DNA of 64,000 nt from Gordius sp. MW1 (Eukaryota > Nematomorpha > Gordioida > Gordea > Gordiidae), in NCBI GenBank assembly GCA_964036665.1, contig OZ038531.1, positions 18,848,168 through 18,912,167 on the forward strand, read 5' to 3'. Both the position numbers and the translations under genes were made by a program. Positions 23,220 through 32,228 of this stretch are shown piece by piece. How positions within the stretch are numbered: position 1 is the first letter of the stretch; every line of letters starts with the position of its first letter. Below the pieces are notes generated by a model. That model was not told where the DNA came from and did no database searches. It saw only the letters and a list, made by a program, of their open reading frames with translations.

Positions 23220-23760
23220 TCATAATAGTCAAAAAAAACGAAAAAAAAATTTTCGAATCACATTTTGGCCAATGGTCATTTTATTCCATTGGTCAGCAGC
23301 CAGCGAACGGCCAAAAAGTCATAATAGCAATGGTAGTAACAGGAACAATCATAATAGTCAAAAAAAACGAAAAAAATAATTTCGATTCACATTTTGGCCA
23401 ATGGTCATTTTTTCCATCGGTCAGGAGCCAGCGGATGGCTAAAAAGTTATAATAGCATTGGTAGTAACAGGAACAATCATAATAGTCAAAAAAAACAAAA
23501 AAAAAATTCCGATTCACATTTTGGCCAATGGTCATTTTTTCCATCGGTCAGTAGCCAGCGGACGGCTAAAAAGTTATAATAGCATTGGTAGTAACAGGAA
23601 CAATCATAATAGTAAAAAAAAAACGAAAAAAAAAAATTCCGATTCACATTTTAGCCAATGGTCATTTTTTCCATCGGTCAGTAGCCAGCGGACGGCTAAA
23701 AAGTTATAATAGCATTGGTAGAAACAGGAACAATTATAATAGCCAAAAAAAACCCGGGTT
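23220..23760 (+). repeat. Satellite array, about four ~126-129-bp monomers
   Basis: Monomers carry TTTTGGCCAATGGTCATTTT, then CCATTGGTCAGCAGCCAGCG, then AGTAACAGGAACAATCATAA and an A-rich linker. Orientation is plus; the arrays at 50-61 kb are minus. Confidence 0.9.
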
Positions 23761-24345
23761 TCGAACCCAAAAACTGGTTAAATTAACCGGGATTTGAACC
23801 TAAAAACTAGTTAAATTAATAATAGCAATCTATACTGTTAAAAAAAGCGTGACAAGACATTCGGCGCGTGACAAGACATTCGGAAAATGTAAAGTGAGCC
23901 CAAAAATTGCATAGCAATTAAAACTTTTGTAGGAGCACAGGGACCCACATCAGTAGAGGCATAGGCCCTTGTAGTGGAGGGCATAGTAGGGTAATTATCA
24001 ATGTTAACCTATTCGAAAACGAACAAAAAATTTCGATTTTTTTCAATGGTCAGTAGCCTGCGGACGGTCAAAAAGTCATATTATCAATGGTATTAACAAG
24101 AACAAAATATTAATTTAATTAACAGGGACCCATATCAGTCGATGCATAGGCCCTTGTAGTGGAGGGCATAGGGTAATTATCAATGTTAACCTATTCAAAA
24201 ACGAAAAAAAATTTCGATTTATTTGGCCAATGGTAATTTTTTTCAATGGTCAGTAGCCTGCGGACGGTCAAAAAGTCATATTATCAATGGTATTAACAAG
24301 AACAAAATATTAATTTAAATAAAGCTGGCGCCAATAACTTGGTGG

Positions 24346-24462
24346 ACAACGGACGGACGGACGGACGGACGGACGGACGGACGGACGGACGGACGGACGG
24401 ACGGACGGACGGACGGACGGACGGACGGACGGACGGACGGACGGACGGACAACGGACGGACG
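24346..24462 (+). repeat. (GGAC)n microsatellite
   Basis: Roughly 27 uninterrupted copies of the tetranucleotide GGAC. They expand a shorter ACGGACGGAC tract that ends the other composite copies. Confidence 0.95.
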
Positions 24463-24479
24463 GACAAGCATAGCAATTA

Positions 24480-24930
24480 ATAATATCGTATTCCCCTCAT
24501 TTATGGCTTGTGGGAATAATCAAATCTTCCCCGCACTTTAAATAAGCAACAGGATCACTGCTCTGTGAAATCATATCCTTAAGAATTTTTCTTTTTTTAC
24601 CAATTATCGTGTTCTCCAACCGCGGGAACACTATTTAAACAAAGGTATGACGTGTTTTTTTGCCCCATATCCCTACGTTAAAATGACGTCGTATTTCATC
24701 GCGTTTTTTGCATTGATAATATACTATTCATAATATCGGCTTTTTGGCAGTCTGCGGGCTGCTGATCAATGAAAAAAATGACCGCTGGCCAAAGTGTGGT
24801 TGGAAATTTTATTAACATTAGACCCTTATGTATTTATACGATTTTTTGGCCGTCTGCTGATTGTTGACTAATAAAAAAATGACCATTAGCCAAAATGTGA
24901 ATCGATTTTTTTCTACATTTTTTCCTTATC
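24480..24930. other. No gene seen; degenerate satellite pieces
   Basis: Two diverged, minus-oriented satellite fragments (near 24740-24790 and 24850-24900, with CTGCTGATCAATG- and CAAAATGTGAATCG-type sequence) in AT-rich DNA. Confidence 0.5.
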
Positions 24931-24939
24931 CCTTGGCAA

Positions 24940-25390
24940 AATGGTCTACCCCTTAAATGGGATTTCACCTGTATAGACATTTTCGCCCCCTCTAACCAGA
25001 ACTACAATGCTCTGACCCTCGCCGAACACCGCAAAAGGGTAAAATACCAGGCCCTCCTACCCTCTAATATCTTTACCCCTATCATTGCCTGGTGTTCTGG
25101 GACTTTTGGTCCTACCGCCATTAAGCTTTTTAAACAGCGGTCGCTGCCCGCCCTCTAAATATTCAACAAATTTTTTACTTAAACAAAAAATTGGTACTTT
25201 TATAGCAAAGTACAATTTTAAATCCCTGGCCGACAGCTGGCCACTTTTAATACATGACACATGCGAGCTTTTGAATTATAATTTTTTTTATTTTGTTTTA
25301 TACCCGCTCTTATATTATTCAAATCTTAACACTTTGTTTTTATAATGTTTTTACGTTCAAATAAAAAATATATACATTAAAAAAATATAG
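24940..25390 (+). pseudogene. Decayed 3' end of a related non-LTR retrotransposon
   Basis: One frame reads RVKYQALLPSNIFTPIIAW and GPTAIKLFKQ. After a frameshift it reads LLKQKIGTFIAKYNF. These parallel SAKYAELNSSLLFSPIV, GPKTQALLKELG and FFIKQKIGMIICHYN at the C-terminus of the minus-strand element at 25690-28512. It is on the opposite strand and diverged, and ends in an AATAAAAAATATATAC-type A-rich tail. Confidence 0.6.
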
Positions 25391-25394
25391 GCTA

Positions 25395-25565
25395 TTTGGC
25401 ATTCTGGTGGCTACTTGTAGGACTAGTAGGGGATAGTGCATAGGCAATGGAGATTAGTATTAATTGGTCAAGAGCATTTAATCTGGGGACTAAAGAGATG
25501 GTAAGAGGGGAAAGGGCGGATAAAAAGAGGGTTGACCGATGTCTTGAAGGTGTCAGACATTTTAT
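25395..25565 (+). repeat. Coding-derived repeat X, left copy
   Basis: Reads NWSRAFNLGTKEMVRGE and KKRVDRCLEGV, matching the inverted copy at 28976-29130 (SWSRAFNLGIKEMARGE, MRVDRCLEGV). It is internally shorter than the right copy. Confidence 0.6.
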
Positions 25566-25578
25566 ATTTTATGTTAAA

Positions 25579-25580
<2 letters not shown>

Positions 25581-25627
<47 letters not shown>

Positions 25628-28512
25628 CAATTAATATATTTTTTATTATGCAAGATTTACATTAAATGAAACTAAAAACAACATAAAAATCATAGAGGTA
25701 AACATTCAAAAATTGCCATAGCGTTGTAATGGCAAATAATCATTCCGATTTTCTGTTTTATAAAAAAAGTTTCCCTTTTGTCAAGGGTATTGGCAGCTAT
25801 GCGGCGTCCCAATTCCTTCAGGAGGGCTTGGGTTTTAGGACCTATTGTAGTGAGGGTAGTGGTCACTATGGGGGAGAAAAGGAGTGAGGAATTAAGTTCT
25901 GCGTATTTAGCGGATTTTAATCTTTCAGAATCAACAAGGGGGTCTTTGTTTTGGTTTGAGGGAGCAAAGGCATCCGGACAAGTGTAGTCCCAAGCTAGGC
26001 ATAGCCCTTTTGCCCATGGGATGAGGGTCTGTCCATCAGGTCTCTTCTTGTCGCTAAGGCAAAGACCATTAGGCTCCAATTGGGAAGGAAAGCCCGCCTT
26101 TTTGAATGTCTTCTGTAGAAGAGCGTTAACGGATGTGTGCCGTAGAAATCTGGCCTTATTAAATTTGCAATGCAGGCCGTGGTGACCTTTTGTACCAACG
26201 GATGAGCCACATAAGTTGCATTGATGAGAGGCAACTATATCGCATCCTAGGCGGAGCCCTGTTGCAATCCTGAACTCGTTGTTGGAGAGTTGAAGGTCAT
26301 GAGTCCGACTTGGGATGGCCTCCAACCACTCGTGGCCGGACCTTGATGCGAAACTTCTTAAAGCTGGTAACTCCTCCAACGATGCGCCCGATATAAGAGT
26401 TTTAAGGGCATGGTCGTAGAGAGGAGTGTTCCAACTCTTTTGAGAGTTTATGGTAGGGAATGGAGTGTTAGGGTCGGACAAAGAACTCCACATGTCGAGG
26501 GCGATTTGGGTGAAAGGATCTGGTTGATCGATTAGTATGTCGATGATTGGTTTGGCTGAAAGTCGACTCGAGATGAAGGCCGACAAAGCTACAAGAGAGG
26601 ATGATCTCAGGCCCAAACCACCATATTTTGTGGGGAGACACGCTTGTTTCCATTGAGACCCAGTAAAAGAAAGGTTTGTGATTTCCTCGACAACGTCTTT
26701 GAGTTTTTGGTCGAATAAAGATAGAGCACTGGGATTTAAGAATGAGGTGGATGACCTGAAGATATGATTTATCTTAGGTAAAGAATAGCAGTTTTTAATT
26801 AAAAAGAAAGCCTGGTGGGCTGGCAAGTAAGAAAGGAGGGGTTTGATTTCTACTAGTTTTTGGATTGTCTCTGTTAATAACTTGTTACAAGGGTGTGAGC
26901 CACCTATGGGAGATCCTAAGTGCGTTAGTTCGTTAGGGTGAATATGTTTGAAAGCGTCAAAGTATGGGTCTAGGCTTAAAGGGTCAGTATTGTTTTTGCA
27001 AACCTCGGTCTTGGTATGATTAAGATGGAGACCAATTTTTGAAGCTTCGACTTCAAGGTATGAAAGGGCTTCTTTGACGTCTTCTGCATTTCCTTTGATG
27101 GTACCATCGTCTAGGTACCACAAGTTGAGTGATAGATTATATTTAGAGGCTAGGTCTTCGGTCAGGGATTTTATACCTAGGCAGAATAGTAGGGGGCCTA
27201 GCGGGTCTCCTTGTTGAATGCCGTCACTCGATGCAATTATTTTGGAATTAAAGTTGAGCATGGAAGTAGGAGCGTAGCATGCATTAAGGAAAATGGAGTA
27301 CTCGGGAAGAAATTTGTAAGCCTCTGTTAAGAAGTGTGACCTGTAGATAGTATTAAAGGCGTTTTTGAAGTCGATCTTAGCTAGGATCGAATGGTCGGGA
27401 TGGGCGAGGGCTATGCGGACAGCGTGAGAGGCGATTTCACAACCACACTTGATTCCGAAACCTAGTTGGATGGGAGCTAATTGATCTGCAATGTTGGTTT
27501 TTACTCGAGCAATAATTAGTTTGCAGCATAGGCGTCTAAAAATTGAACCCATGGCTATTGGACGAAGGCCACCATCTGGTTTGGTAAGTGATATTAGGGT
27601 GGCCCCAAAAAAATAGGGAGAGATCGCGTCAGGTACTAAGCCTTTAATAACCTGGTTAAGGAAGATTGCTAGGGTGGATGTGAAGTGGCCAGACCTGTCA
27701 ATGTGAGGTCTTGTTAATTCTATTAAATGTGAAGCCCGGAAACCGTCTAAACCAGAACCTACTGAGGATTTTTTAAAAGAACCGATAGCCTCGAGAATTT
27801 CATGCGATGTGAAGTCCTTGAAGGGGGAATTGATTGTAGAGGGAAATTGGGAGCAATTTCTTTCAGGGTGTTTAATTTGTAAATATTCGAAGGTTTCTTG
27901 AGTGTCTGGGGAAATTTTGCAGTCTGAATTGGCCAGGCGAAGAGCACCCTGGATGTCGAAAAGGTTGAGTTTAGCGGAAACCCGTTTGGCTCTTTGTTGA
28001 ACTGATGTAATCTTATGGATGTGTGGCTCGTAAATAATAGGGGGTGATGAAACGTCCCATTTTGCTGAGTTTTGTTTAACCCAGTTCGAAAGGGTACCTT
28101 TGTAATTTGATGGTGGTACTGAAAGGACACGGGAAGTAAATTGAAAAAGGTTGGCCCAATGGAGGGTGCTGCTTGGATCCTTAGAGAGGTTTGAGATGGC
28201 ATCAGTAAGGGCAATTAGAACTTGATGTCTGGCTCCTTTAGGGATGTTTTTTAAAATCCTGTTAACAGGGGAATGAGGGATGTCTGAATATGTATTGTTG
28301 GTGGTGGTTCCGACCTGGGAGTAGGTATTATGCGATAAATGGTTGTGAGTTGAGGTGAGTATAGCTGCTGGATGTTTTCCAGAGCCTGGGCACCTCTGTT
28401 TTAATGGACCGTGAACGTGAATCAAATTAGAGAGGGTAATTGAAGCTAACCTGTAGCAGACTGGACAGATTCCGGTTTGGGTTGTGGAGTTTGTGTTGTT
28501 CGTGTAGAATAA
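25581..28512 (-). mobile_element. RLE-type (R2-like) non-LTR retrotransposon with poly(A) tail
   Basis: The element runs from at least 28512 to a 44-base poly(A) (T run on the plus strand, 25581-25624). The 3' untranslated region is only 65 bases. It contains the 911-codon ORF at 25690-28425 with an open frame extending upstream to a stop at 28513-28515. The 5' end of the element is not defined. Confidence 0.85.
25690..28425 (-). CDS. Reverse transcriptase / restriction-like endonuclease ORF
   Basis: Intact 911-aa frame. Reverse transcriptase at about residues 225-480: GSGLDGFRAS, LTKPDGGLRPIAMGS, AKIDFKNAFN, GIQQGDPLGPLLF and the catalytic WYLDDGTIKG (YLDD rather than the usual YADD of non-LTR elements). 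C-terminal CCHC-type finger at 736-753 (CNLCG...HHGLHC), then a restriction-like endonuclease signature (RPDG at about 795, AWDYT at about 812), as in R2/NeSL/Hero-type elements. Just upstream of the first ATG the same frame encodes CPVCYRLA followed by HVHG, a DNA-binding finger. Translation therefore probably begins earlier without ATG, or the copy is 5' truncated. No stop or frameshift is present, so it may be a recent insertion. The exact clade is not determined. Confidence 0.9.
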   Translation of the reverse strand: MIHVHGPLKQRCPGSGKHPAAILTSTHNHLSHNTYSQVGTTTNNTYSDIPHSPVNRILKNIPKGARHQVLIALTDAISNLSKDPSSTLHWANLFQFTSRVLSVPPSNYKGTLSNWVKQNSAKWDVSSPPIIYEPHIHKITSVQQRAKRVSAKLNLFDIQGALRLANSDCKISPDTQETFEYLQIKHPERNCSQFPSTINSPFKDFTSHEILEAIGSFKKSSVGSGLDGFRASHLIELTRPHIDRSGHFTSTLAIFLNQVIKGLVPDAISPYFFGATLISLTKPDGGLRPIAMGSIFRRLCCKLIIARVKTNIADQLAPIQLGFGIKCGCEIASHAVRIALAHPDHSILAKIDFKNAFNTIYRSHFLTEAYKFLPEYSIFLNACYAPTSMLNFNSKIIASSDGIQQGDPLGPLLFCLGIKSLTEDLASKYNLSLNLWYLDDGTIKGNAEDVKEALSYLEVEASKIGLHLNHTKTEVCKNNTDPLSLDPYFDAFKHIHPNELTHLGSPIGGSHPCNKLLTETIQKLVEIKPLLSYLPAHQAFFLIKNCYSLPKINHIFRSSTSFLNPSALSLFDQKLKDVVEEITNLSFTGSQWKQACLPTKYGGLGLRSSSLVALSAFISSRLSAKPIIDILIDQPDPFTQIALDMWSSLSDPNTPFPTINSQKSWNTPLYDHALKTLISGASLEELPALRSFASRSGHEWLEAIPSRTHDLQLSNNEFRIATGLRLGCDIVASHQCNLCGSSVGTKGHHGLHCKFNKARFLRHTSVNALLQKTFKKAGFPSQLEPNGLCLSDKKRPDGQTLIPWAKGLCLAWDYTCPDAFAPSNQNKDPLVDSERLKSAKYAELNSSLLFSPIVTTTLTTIGPKTQALLKELGRRIAANTLDKRETFFIKQKIGMIICHYNAMAIFECLPL

Positions 28513-28946
28513 TTATGGGTATTTGCTGATTGTGACTGTAAACACAATTTACAAATTGTAGCGTATTTCATTCTAGAATATAGCATAAAATTTTATCTTT
28601 GAAAAACTGAACGAAAATAATTTTTTAACCATTGCGCGAAAAGTACAAAATTGATTTGTATCTTATTTTTTCGCTTTTTGCCGCGGGCGAAAATAATCGT
28701 CTGCGGTTTCACTATAAACACCTCATATTTACAATTGTTATTTTCGTGATATATCATAAAGTTCACGATGAATATAGATATTAAGAAAAATAATGAAAAG
28801 TTTGATAAATTAGCACAAAAATTCACTTCGCTTTTTTTCGCTTCGCGCGTCATCACGAACGCGGGGTAACGCAATAGCACAATGAATTAGAGATAAATAG
28901 GAAAGAGTTAGGTAGTATAGAATAAGCTAGCGGTAAAGTATGAAAA

Positions 28947-29267
28947 CTAAAAATGAGAGATAAGTTGTAGATAATATAAGATGAAAACATAGACACCTTC
29001 AAGACATCGGTCAACTCTCATTTTATCCGTCCATTCCCCTCTTGCCATCTCTTTAATCCCCAGATTAAATGCTCTTGACCAACTAATTCTAGGACCAACC
29101 ATTATCACATGGTCTCCGTCCATCATTGCCTTATATGCCCTATCCTCTACTAGTCTCACAACTGCCTTCCTGCCGACGACCCTTTTCCATTGTACACGAC
29201 ACATTACAGCCACTCCGGGGCCCTGATCTTCCCTAATAACCCTAATATTGGTTTGATTATCCCCCAT
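28947..29267 (-). CDS. Unrecognised ORF overlapping repeat X, likely element-derived
   Basis: A 106-codon frame including VIREDQGPGVAVMCRVQW and GPRISWSRAFNLGIKEMARG. The second half is conserved as protein in the inverted copy at 25395-25565, which implies coding ancestry. It is probably a remnant of a transposon ORF rather than a host gene. I do not recognise the family. Confidence 0.35.
   Translation of the reverse strand: MGDNQTNIRVIREDQGPGVAVMCRVQWKRVVGRKAVVRLVEDRAYKAMMDGDHVIMVGPRISWSRAFNLGIKEMARGEWTDKMRVDRCLEGVYVFILYYLQLISHF
28976..29130 (-). repeat. Coding-derived repeat X, right (inverted) copy
   Basis: Inverted relative to 25395-25565. The two copies bracket the retrotransposon. 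Confidence 0.6.
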
Positions 29268-30626
29268 AATTTTTTAACCCACCTTACCGCCCTGCGGCAA
29301 ATAATTAACGGACTTCTTTCTACCTTCGATGGTCATCACCATACTAACCTTTTTCCACAGCGCCTCTTACTAAGCGTAAAAAAATTCTTTTTACCATATC
29401 GCCTAACTGACCTCCTTAATATAAACAAGCCTTTTACCAAATAGAAGACAAATAATTGACAGCACTAGTCCGCGCTGTATAAACTCCAATTTCAAAATAA
29501 AACAACCGCATTATAAAGAACACAAAATTAAATAAAAAATAAATGATAAAACTTTAATGATTATACTTTTTAACGCACTAGCTACATGAATTCCTATTTT
29601 ACATGTGCTTCTCCCAATCATATAATATAATATACATATCAAATATTCTAAATATAAATAATAAAACAGCATGCAATAAATTTTTAATATACAGAATGAA
29701 AGAGCGAATATTATTTTTACAATAAAAGGTACCCTATTTTAACCAATAAAGGAGTACAGCTTTCATCTTTAATAGTCATGCCTGAACACGCCTCGAACAT
29801 TGCCCCGCCATATGGCCATCATCCTGACATAAAAAACAAATCACATGTTGACTAATTTTCGGACATGAGCGTGTTTCACGCCCGTTCTCCCACATTTATA
29901 GCATTTCGCTGCCCAATCCCTAGTCCTCCGCTCATCTACAGGGCATGCTTCACAACGCTTCCAACATGCAGTTATATAATTTAAAATAACATTCACTGTA
30001 ATTCCCATGCAAAAAACTAATATAAACATAATAACCCGTTGCAAATGCTTGTTTAATATACATTTGCCAATAAATACTTAATAATCAAGTTCATAAATAC
30101 TTCACAATTTCTTTTTAAGCTCATTACATTATCAATGCAAACGGGACGAAATATGACGTGAATTGAACGTAGGGATATGGGGGGAAAAAACAAGGCTCTT
30201 TTTTACGAGAGGGTTAAAAAGGGGGAGGGGGTGAGCAAATCTAGAGAGAAAAATTTAATAATAACCAGCGGATCATTATTATTTATTTTCAGCCCAAATT
30301 TTTTTTTATTTTTTGTATATTTAAAGCTAAGATACCATAAATGTCAAAACGTGCAGGCACAAAAATAAAAATGGATTTTTGCCTTTGGCCGGGGTCAGAT
30401 AAAGTAGAAGTAAGCTACGGGCATTCTTTATTTGCAGTGAATTATTTTGACAGTTTCGCAATCATCCGTTATAAAGCAACAAACTAAACAAATTGTCAAA
30501 AAAAATTCACAAAGCAGAAAATATAAATAGCAATTAACCAGAATTTTGTCTTTTGGCCGGGGTCAGGTAAGCAACGGTCATCAATAATTTGCATGGAATT
30601 ATAGCCAGTTTTGCAATCATCCGTTA
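29268..30626. other. Intergenic; only retroelement remnants seen
   Basis: AT-rich. Apart from the zinc-knuckle remnant it holds a partial tandem repetition: CAATCATCCGTTATAAAGCA occurs near 30460 and again near 30613, each after a TTTGGCCGGGGTCAG phrase. Confidence 0.5.
29770..30044 (-). pseudogene. Zinc-knuckle (gag-like) protein remnant
   Basis: Reading the minus strand, one frame gives AAKCYKCGRTG. After a shift, another gives ICFLCQDDGHMAGQC, a perfect C-x2-C-x4-H-x4-C knuckle. Paired knuckles are typical of gag/ORF1 nucleocapsid-like proteins of retroelements. The frame is broken between the two. Confidence 0.5.
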
Positions 30627-30634
30627 TAAAGCAA

Positions 30635-31377
30635 CAAGGGCGTACCCAGGATTGCCTCAAGGGGGGGGGGGGTTTCAAAAAAACTTATTTAATAATACTA
30701 TTAAAAAAATTTAACGGGCCCCCCGAGGAGATGGGGGTCTGGGGGTGGAGCCCCCAGCCGGGGGTTTGGGGGCGGAGCTCCCAACGGGAGTCTGGGGGCG
30801 AAGCCCCCAGCATTTTTTCAGTATATATGATTGGTTTTTGGTAAAAAATGCATTAATAATATCTTAAGCGACGCAAATTGCAAATATCTCCTTCCAATTT
30901 TTCTGTTTGCGCTAATTAGGGCCACTGTTTAAACTAAACACTTGCATTAGCCTTTTAGGCTTAAATCTCCCACCAGAACTAATAATTGTCCTGCCCGGGA
31001 CCGTTTAAATTAAATTATTAGCCAAAGTTCGCCCCGCTGCTAAAATTTGGCTTGTATCAGCATCTTCCTCGTTTAATTTAGAGGTTGAGATAGTTTTTTA
31101 GAGAAATAATTAAAAATTAAATTTCTTCTTATTAGAAAACACGTACTCGGGACATAAATTTTTTGTATAAATAATGTTATAATTAGTAGATTTTATCTAA
31201 AATTAAATATCAAATTAATTAAGATAATATATTATTTCTATATGCGCAACACACACAAGACTCTATTAATATTTTTTCCGTATAATTTGAAGAAAAAAAT
31301 GCATTTTTTTGTCAATGAGGGGGGGGGGGGGGGGTCGTAACCCGAAAACCCACCCCCCCCCCTTCCGTACGCGCCTG
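30635..31377. mobile_element. 743-bp hAT-type element (CAAGGGCGTAC ends)
   Basis: CAAGGGCGTACCC ... GTACGCGCCTG, flanked by an exact 8-bp duplication TAAAGCAA (30627-30634, 31378-31385). A G tract follows the left end and a C tract precedes the right end. A direct repeat of GGGGGTCTGGGGGTGGAGC-like sequence lies inside. No transposase is recognised. Confidence 0.85.
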
Positions 31378-31748
31378 TAAAGCAACAACCTAGACAAGTT
31401 GGCAAAAGAATTTATGTATAAAGGTAATCAATAAGGCCCATAAACAAAAATGGATATTGGCCTCGGGCGAGGTCAAAAAATTAAAGCTAATCAGCGAGAT
31501 AGACTAATTTGCGAAACCGAAATGAATAAGTATACAGCCATTAAAAACCCTTATACGTTTTATGGTAATTATGCAAAAATTGCAAGTTGGACAGGACATG
31601 ACACCACAAGACAACCAAAAGCGAGCCCATAAATTGCATGGCAATTAAAAGGAATTTTTTAGGTTAACCTAACCCCAGGTTTCAGGTTGGGTGTGTTATT
31701 GACACGGTTCTTAGATTTGGCAGTTGAAAAATCCTTAAAGGTTTTTTA

Positions 31749-32086
31749 CAAGGGTTTGAACCCGCCCAAAATAAAATCGGGTTCGTGTTCGGGTTTGGCA
31801 TAAATTTTGAAATCGGGTTCGGGTACAGGTTCGGGTTCAAGAAAAAAGGTCTCGACTATCCAAATCCAAAAATTTTCCTTACCAAAAATTTTCCTGAGAG
31901 CAAAAAAAAGGGTCTCGACTCAAAAATAGGGGGGGGGGACTTAAAAACCCGAACCCGAACCTTTTTTGTATTTATCGGGTTCGGGTTTTAAGGGTATTTT
32001 TAAAAATGGGTTCTAATTTGGGTTCGGGTTCTGTAAAACATCGGGTTTTACCCGGTTCGGGTTCAGGGGTTCGGGACAAACCCCTG
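31749..32086. mobile_element. hAT-type element rich in GGGTTCGGGTT, copy 1
   Basis: Ends CAAGGGTTTG ... CAAACCCCTG, with an exact 8-bp duplication GTTTTTTA (31741-31748, 32087-32094). The interior has many GGGTTCGGGTT motifs and TCTCGACTATCCAAATCCAA. It is related to 47762-48171. Confidence 0.85.
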
Positions 32087-32228
32087 GTTTTTTACAACCT
32101 AAACTTAAAACCTATTTTAGGTTAGGCTTCGAGAACACCCAACCAAGGTTTTGTTATCACTAGTGCTGCCCCCATGGCTACACCCATAAATAACTAAATA
32201 ATCCTTTTAAGTATACATGTCTTTTAAC

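Larger units (their letters stand above)
20340..24480 (+). mobile_element. Composite satellite-bearing repeat, copy B, split by a hAT element
   Basis: Starts with the conserved block GGGAGAAATTTTTTGTTGAA, then satellite monomers (20445-20605). The hAT element 20614-23218 interrupts it. It continues with about four monomers (23220-23760), the CCCGGGTTTCGAACCC block and GCGTGACAAGACATTCGG repeats. It ends in a long GGAC microsatellite and GCATAGCAATTAATAAT. The hairpin-type right terminus seen in other copies is absent. Confidence 0.7.

Noticed and set aside
25581-25624. T run considered as a simple microsatellite
   Set aside because: Its position 65 bases after the retrotransposon stop codon, on the correct strand, makes it the element's poly(A) tail.
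25778-25987. Plus-strand frame opposite the retrotransposon ORF
   Set aside because: Shadow of the 911-aa minus-strand frame. The same applies to minus frames at 25995, 26468 and 27759.
31785-31991. Gly/Phe repeat frame (also at 47798)
   Set aside because: Translation of GGGTTCGGGTT repeats in two hAT-type elements. Repetition at the nucleotide level explains it.
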